Source of the DNA: an uncultured Alteromonadaceae bacterium
Lineage (GTDB): Bacteria > Pseudomonadota > Gammaproteobacteria > Enterobacterales > Alteromonadaceae
Length of the DNA stretch: 36,783 nt
Assembly (NCBI GenBank): GCA_950073835.1
Contig: CATMRP010000029.1
Location: 1 to 36,783, forward strand
Reading direction: 5' to 3'
Below the pieces are notes generated by a model. It was not told where the DNA came from, made no database searches, and was given only the letters and a program-made list of their open reading frames with translations. Below are positions 34,386 to 36,783 of the stretch, in pieces; the first letter of the stretch is position 1, and every line of letters starts with the position of its first letter. A program made the translations under genes and the position numbers.

Positions 34386-35714
34386 ATGTCATCATCGCTG
34401 ATAGAGCGGCTTTTCAAACTTGAGGCCCACGGCACCACCATTAAAACCGAGGTGATCGCCGGCCTGACCACGTTTGCAGCAATGTCTTATATTCTGGTGG
34501 TAAACCCCGGCATACTTGGCTTAAGCGGCATGCCGGCAACCGGCTTAATAACAGTTACGGCACTGGCTGCCTGTTTGGGCACGATGCTGATGGCATTTAT
34601 GACCAACTACCCGATTGCACTGGCACCGGGTATGGGCCTTAACGCCTTTTTTGCCTTTACCATTTGTATGACCCGGGAAATTCCCTGGGAAGCCGCCCTG
34701 GGCATCGTATTCTGGAACGGTGTGTTGTTTCTGCTATTAACCCTGACCGGGGTACGCACCTTAATTGCCGAAGCCATACCTCCGTCACTGAAGATAGGCG
34801 TGCAATGCGGCATTGGCTTATTTATCGCGTTTATCGGCCTCAAAAATGCCGGTTTGATCGTGTCTAACCCGGCAACCTTTGTAACCATTGGTGATTTATC
34901 TAACCCTGCGGTAATGCTGGCACTCGCCGGAATTCTGCTAACCGTAATACTGGTGAAGAAAAACGTAACCGGCGGTATTCTGCTGTCAATTATTCTGCTC
35001 ACCCTGATGGGATTTATTATTCCCACCGAAGACGGCATGCTAACGCCTACACCGGAGGCTGTTGTAGGCATGCCTGAGCCGATCAGTGACACCTGGTTTG
35101 CCATGGATATTATGTATCCGCTGGAGCATTTCGCTGAAACCTGGGATCTGATTTTTGCCCTGATGTTCGTCAACATGTTCGATACCATCGGTACCCTGAT
35201 TGGTGTATCGCGCCGGGCGAACCTGCTCAATGAAGAAGATAAACTGCCGAAAATTGGGGCGGCGATGACCGCCGATGCATCTGCGAGCGTGGTCGGTGCC
35301 GCTTTAGGTACCTCACCGGTAACCAGTTATGTAGAATCAGCCGCCGGCGCTTCAGCTGGCGGCCGTACCGGCCTCACCGCTATTGTAGTTGGTATCTGCT
35401 TTTTGCTAGCGTTATTCTTAACGCCACTGATGAAAATCATCCCGCTAATGGCCACCACACCGGCACTGGTGATGGTAGGTATCTTAATGATGGAATCGAT
35501 TCGTCATCTGGAATTTGATGATCTTGGCGCTACCGCTACAGCCGTGGTTGCACTTATGGCTATGCCACTCACCTTTAGCATCAGTGAAGGGATAGCACTG
35601 GGTTTTATCACCTATGTGGGTGTAAAGCTGGGCACTGGCAAACACAAGGAAATCAGTATTATTACCTACTTACTGGCACTGGTATTTATACTGCGTTACG
35701 CCTTCGGCCTTTAA
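34386..35714 (+). CDS. AzgA-type NCS2 permease for adenine, guanine or hypoxanthine
   Basis: A 442-residue membrane protein of the AzgA branch of NCS2. Characteristic stretches: EVIAGLTTFAAMSYILVVNP at the N-terminus, GMGLNAFFAFTI, the TM8 region FVNMFDTIGTLIGVSRRAN, and TSPVTSYVESAAGASAGGRT. Family members (PurP, GhxP and PbuG types) import adenine or guanine/hypoxanthine with protons. AAGAGA lies 8 nt before the ATG. Pairing with the divergent adenine deaminase gene favours adenine or hypoxanthine. The downstream spacer is filled with hairpins. Confidence 0.92.
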   Translation: MSSSLIERLFKLEAHGTTIKTEVIAGLTTFAAMSYILVVNPGILGLSGMPATGLITVTALAACLGTMLMAFMTNYPIALAPGMGLNAFFAFTICMTREIPWEAALGIVFWNGVLFLLLTLTGVRTLIAEAIPPSLKIGVQCGIGLFIAFIGLKNAGLIVSNPATFVTIGDLSNPAVMLALAGILLTVILVKKNVTGGILLSIILLTLMGFIIPTEDGMLTPTPEAVVGMPEPISDTWFAMDIMYPLEHFAETWDLIFALMFVNMFDTIGTLIGVSRRANLLNEEDKLPKIGAAMTADASASVVGAALGTSPVTSYVESAAGASAGGRTGLTAIVVGICFLLALFLTPLMKIIPLMATTPALVMVGILMMESIRHLEFDDLGATATAVVALMAMPLTFSISEGIALGFITYVGVKLGTGKHKEISIITYLLALVFILRYAFGL

Positions 35715-35757
35715 AGTACAGGATTCACCAGGTAACAAAATACACTACTTCACACCC

Positions 35758-35789
35758 GTCATACCGGAAGCGGCCTCTGCCGCTATGAC
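35758..35789. repeat. REP-like hairpin 1
   Basis: Core stem AGCGGC / GCCGCT with loop CTCT, flanked by GTCAT and ATGAC that pair outside an asymmetric ACCGGA bulge. First of four related elements in the 35715-36267 spacer, 44 nt after the permease stop. Confidence 0.6.
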
Positions 35790-35822
35790 GGTAATATTTG
35801 AAGGCTGCACACACTCCCGTCT

Positions 35823-35852
35823 TCCCGGAAGTTTCACAGAAACTATCCGGGA
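35823..35852. repeat. REP-like hairpin 2
   Basis: Stem TCCCGGA-AGTTTC with GAAACT-A-TCCGGGA, 13 bp and one bulged A, loop ACA. Shares the CCGG-rich outer arms of the neighbouring elements. Confidence 0.6.
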
Positions 35853-35912
35853 TCTCCTGAAATGTTTTGCTCACTCAATAAAACTGTTTCAAGCAGTCAA
35901 ACTGTTTGGAAG

Positions 35913-35934
35913 ATCCCGGCGAGGTGGCCGGGAT
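35913..35934. repeat. REP-like hairpin 3
   Basis: ATCCCGGC / GCCGGGAT with loop GAGGTG, followed by GACTG. A wider CAGTCA/TGACTG pair (35894 and 35934) encloses it. Just to the left lies a direct repeat of AAACTGTTT. Confidence 0.6.
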
Positions 35935-36059
35935 GACTGTATAATTCAACCGGCATGAGGGTGATGTTTGAAAGCTACGATGCGATGTTAAAACATCGGC
36001 TTTTTACCCGTTCGGTTATTGCGAACTATTGGCCGACAAAAAGTTTCAGGTAATCCGTA

Positions 36060-36144
36060 GGCTCGTCACGGACGACGAGCCAGGGCTGCGCGGGCAGGAC
36101 GCCCGCTCAGCGGTCGCACTACGCCCCTCGTTGCTGTCGGCAAC
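36060..36144. repeat. cluster of three further hairpins
   Basis: GGCTCGTC-ACGGAC-GACGAGCC (36060-36081), GCGGGC-AGGAC-GCCCGC (36090-36106) and GTTGC-TGTCG-GCAAC (36130-36144) lie in a row. None is followed by a T-run on the plus strand. Their sequence differs from the REP-like elements around them. Could be a folded RNA, the remnant of a small mobile repeat, or both. Confidence 0.5.
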
Positions 36145-36207
36145 CCGACAAATGCTGAGACTACTTCAGCGTTGTGGCTGTTTGTGCTGAGTCGTGCTGT
36201 TCAGGAG

Positions 36208-36229
36208 ATACCGGCTCGAAGGCCGGTAT
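36208..36229. repeat. REP-like hairpin 4
   Basis: ATACCGGC / GCCGGTAT with loop TCGAAG, followed by GACGG, the same tail as hairpin 1. It lies just downstream of the 3' end of the puuE gene on the opposite strand, so it may protect or end that transcript. Confidence 0.6.
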
Positions 36230-36267
36230 GACGGTTATTTTTATAATAACTACTCAATCTGAAACGG

Positions 36268-36783
36268 CTAGTTTTCGCCGTAAGGAAAATGCTCTACCCA
36301 GTGCTGAGCAATCTGCTCCCTGGTACAACACCACACCTGTTCGTGACCCTGCACGTACTCAACAAAGCGTTTTAACGCAGCAAACCGGGCCGGGCGGCCG
36401 ATGATACGATTGTGCAGGCCTATGGATAACATCTTCGGTGTATCCTGCCCTTCTTCGTACAGCACATCGAAAGCGTCTTTCAGGTAAGTGAAAAATTGCT
36501 CACCGCTATTAAAGCCCTGCGGGGTGGCAAAGCGCATGTCATTGGTATCCAGCGTATAGGGTACAATCAACAGTGGCTTACTGTAATGCGTATCATAGTA
36601 AGGTAAGTCGTCGGCATAGGAGTCGGCGCAGTAAAGAATATCGTCGCGCTCGGCGATGAGGGCCAGCGTATTCGGGCTCGTTCTGCCAGTGTACCAGCCT
36701 GCGGGAGCTTTGCCCGTTAGCGCTTTATGACGAATGACAGACTCTTCAATCTGGGCCCGTTCTTCGTTGATATCCATGTCCTG
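36268..36783 (-). CDS. puuE: allantoinase PuuE, C-terminal part (cut by window edge)
   Basis: The frame stays open to the right edge; 171 codons plus stop are present of about 300. It matches the polysaccharide-deacetylase-like allantoinase PuuE: GWYTGRTSPNTLALIAE, DSYADDLPYY, VPYTLDTNDMRFATPQGFN, SGEQFFTYLKDAFDVLYEEG and SIGLHNRIIGRPAR. PuuE hydrolyses (S)-allantoin to allantoate, the substrate of the AllC encoded at 24444. The catalytic N-terminal half and start codon are outside the window. Convergent with the AzgA-type permease gene across the hairpin-rich spacer. Confidence 0.9.
   Translation of the reverse strand, partial: QDMDINEERAQIEESVIRHKALTGKAPAGWYTGRTSPNTLALIAERDDILYCADSYADDLPYYDTHYSKPLLIVPYTLDTNDMRFATPQGFNSGEQFFTYLKDAFDVLYEEGQDTPKMLSIGLHNRIIGRPARFAALKRFVEYVQGHEQVWCCTREQIAQHWVEHFPYGEN

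Overview
The window reads as a chromosomal segment of a marine gammaproteobacterium, most likely Alteromonadales. The evidence is the thrS-infC pair with an AUU-started infC, moderate GC, YniA-like and CPBP genes of gammaproteobacterial type, a TonB receptor, and many short stem-loop repeats. No rRNA, tRNA, insertion sequence, phage gene or CRISPR array was seen. The taxonomic call is an inference from gene content.

Left part (1-9055): infC (cut by the left edge) and thrS, both on the minus strand. The thrS leader contains a hairpin that resembles a threonine anticodon arm. Then come a lipoprotein metallophosphoesterase, a DASS/SLC13 carboxylate transporter, a fructosamine-kinase-type kinase with a DUF3080-like lipoprotein, and a CPBP membrane protease homologue.

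Inorganic-carbon block (9428-15313): an OxyR-like LysR regulator, then two consecutive cassettes of beta-carbonic anhydrase plus SulP transporter. A 57-nt block with an ATAG-N7-CTAT core lies about 100 nt before each carbonic anhydrase. The regulator lacks the residue equivalent to the OxyR peroxidatic cysteine. This looks like a small CO2/bicarbonate regulon.

Middle (15394-19348): an RpiR-type regulator, a two-gene ABC exporter and an MFS transporter.

Purine block (19585 to the right edge): one tight operon encodes an amidase, an HpxW-like Ntn hydrolase, a TauE/SafE permease, a PucG-like ureidoglycine-glyoxylate aminotransferase, an allantoate amidohydrolase and a small cupin. It is followed by an exported adenosine-deaminase-like enzyme with an NCS2 permease, a TonB receptor with a lipoprotein of the purine nucleoside permease (NUP) family, and an adenine deaminase divergent from an AzgA-type permease. 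The C-terminal part of the allantoinase PuuE lies at the right edge. Together they suggest uptake of nucleosides and bases and ureide breakdown: allantoin, allantoate, ureidoglycine, oxalurate, oxamate, oxalate. Xanthine dehydrogenase and urate-oxidising genes are not in the window and would have to be elsewhere.

Three promoter regions of the purine block carry a palindrome close to the RutR box. The six-gene ureide operon instead has a GTTTCA/TGAAAC operator overlapping its likely promoter. The spacer from 35715 to 36267 is full of hairpins of REP type.
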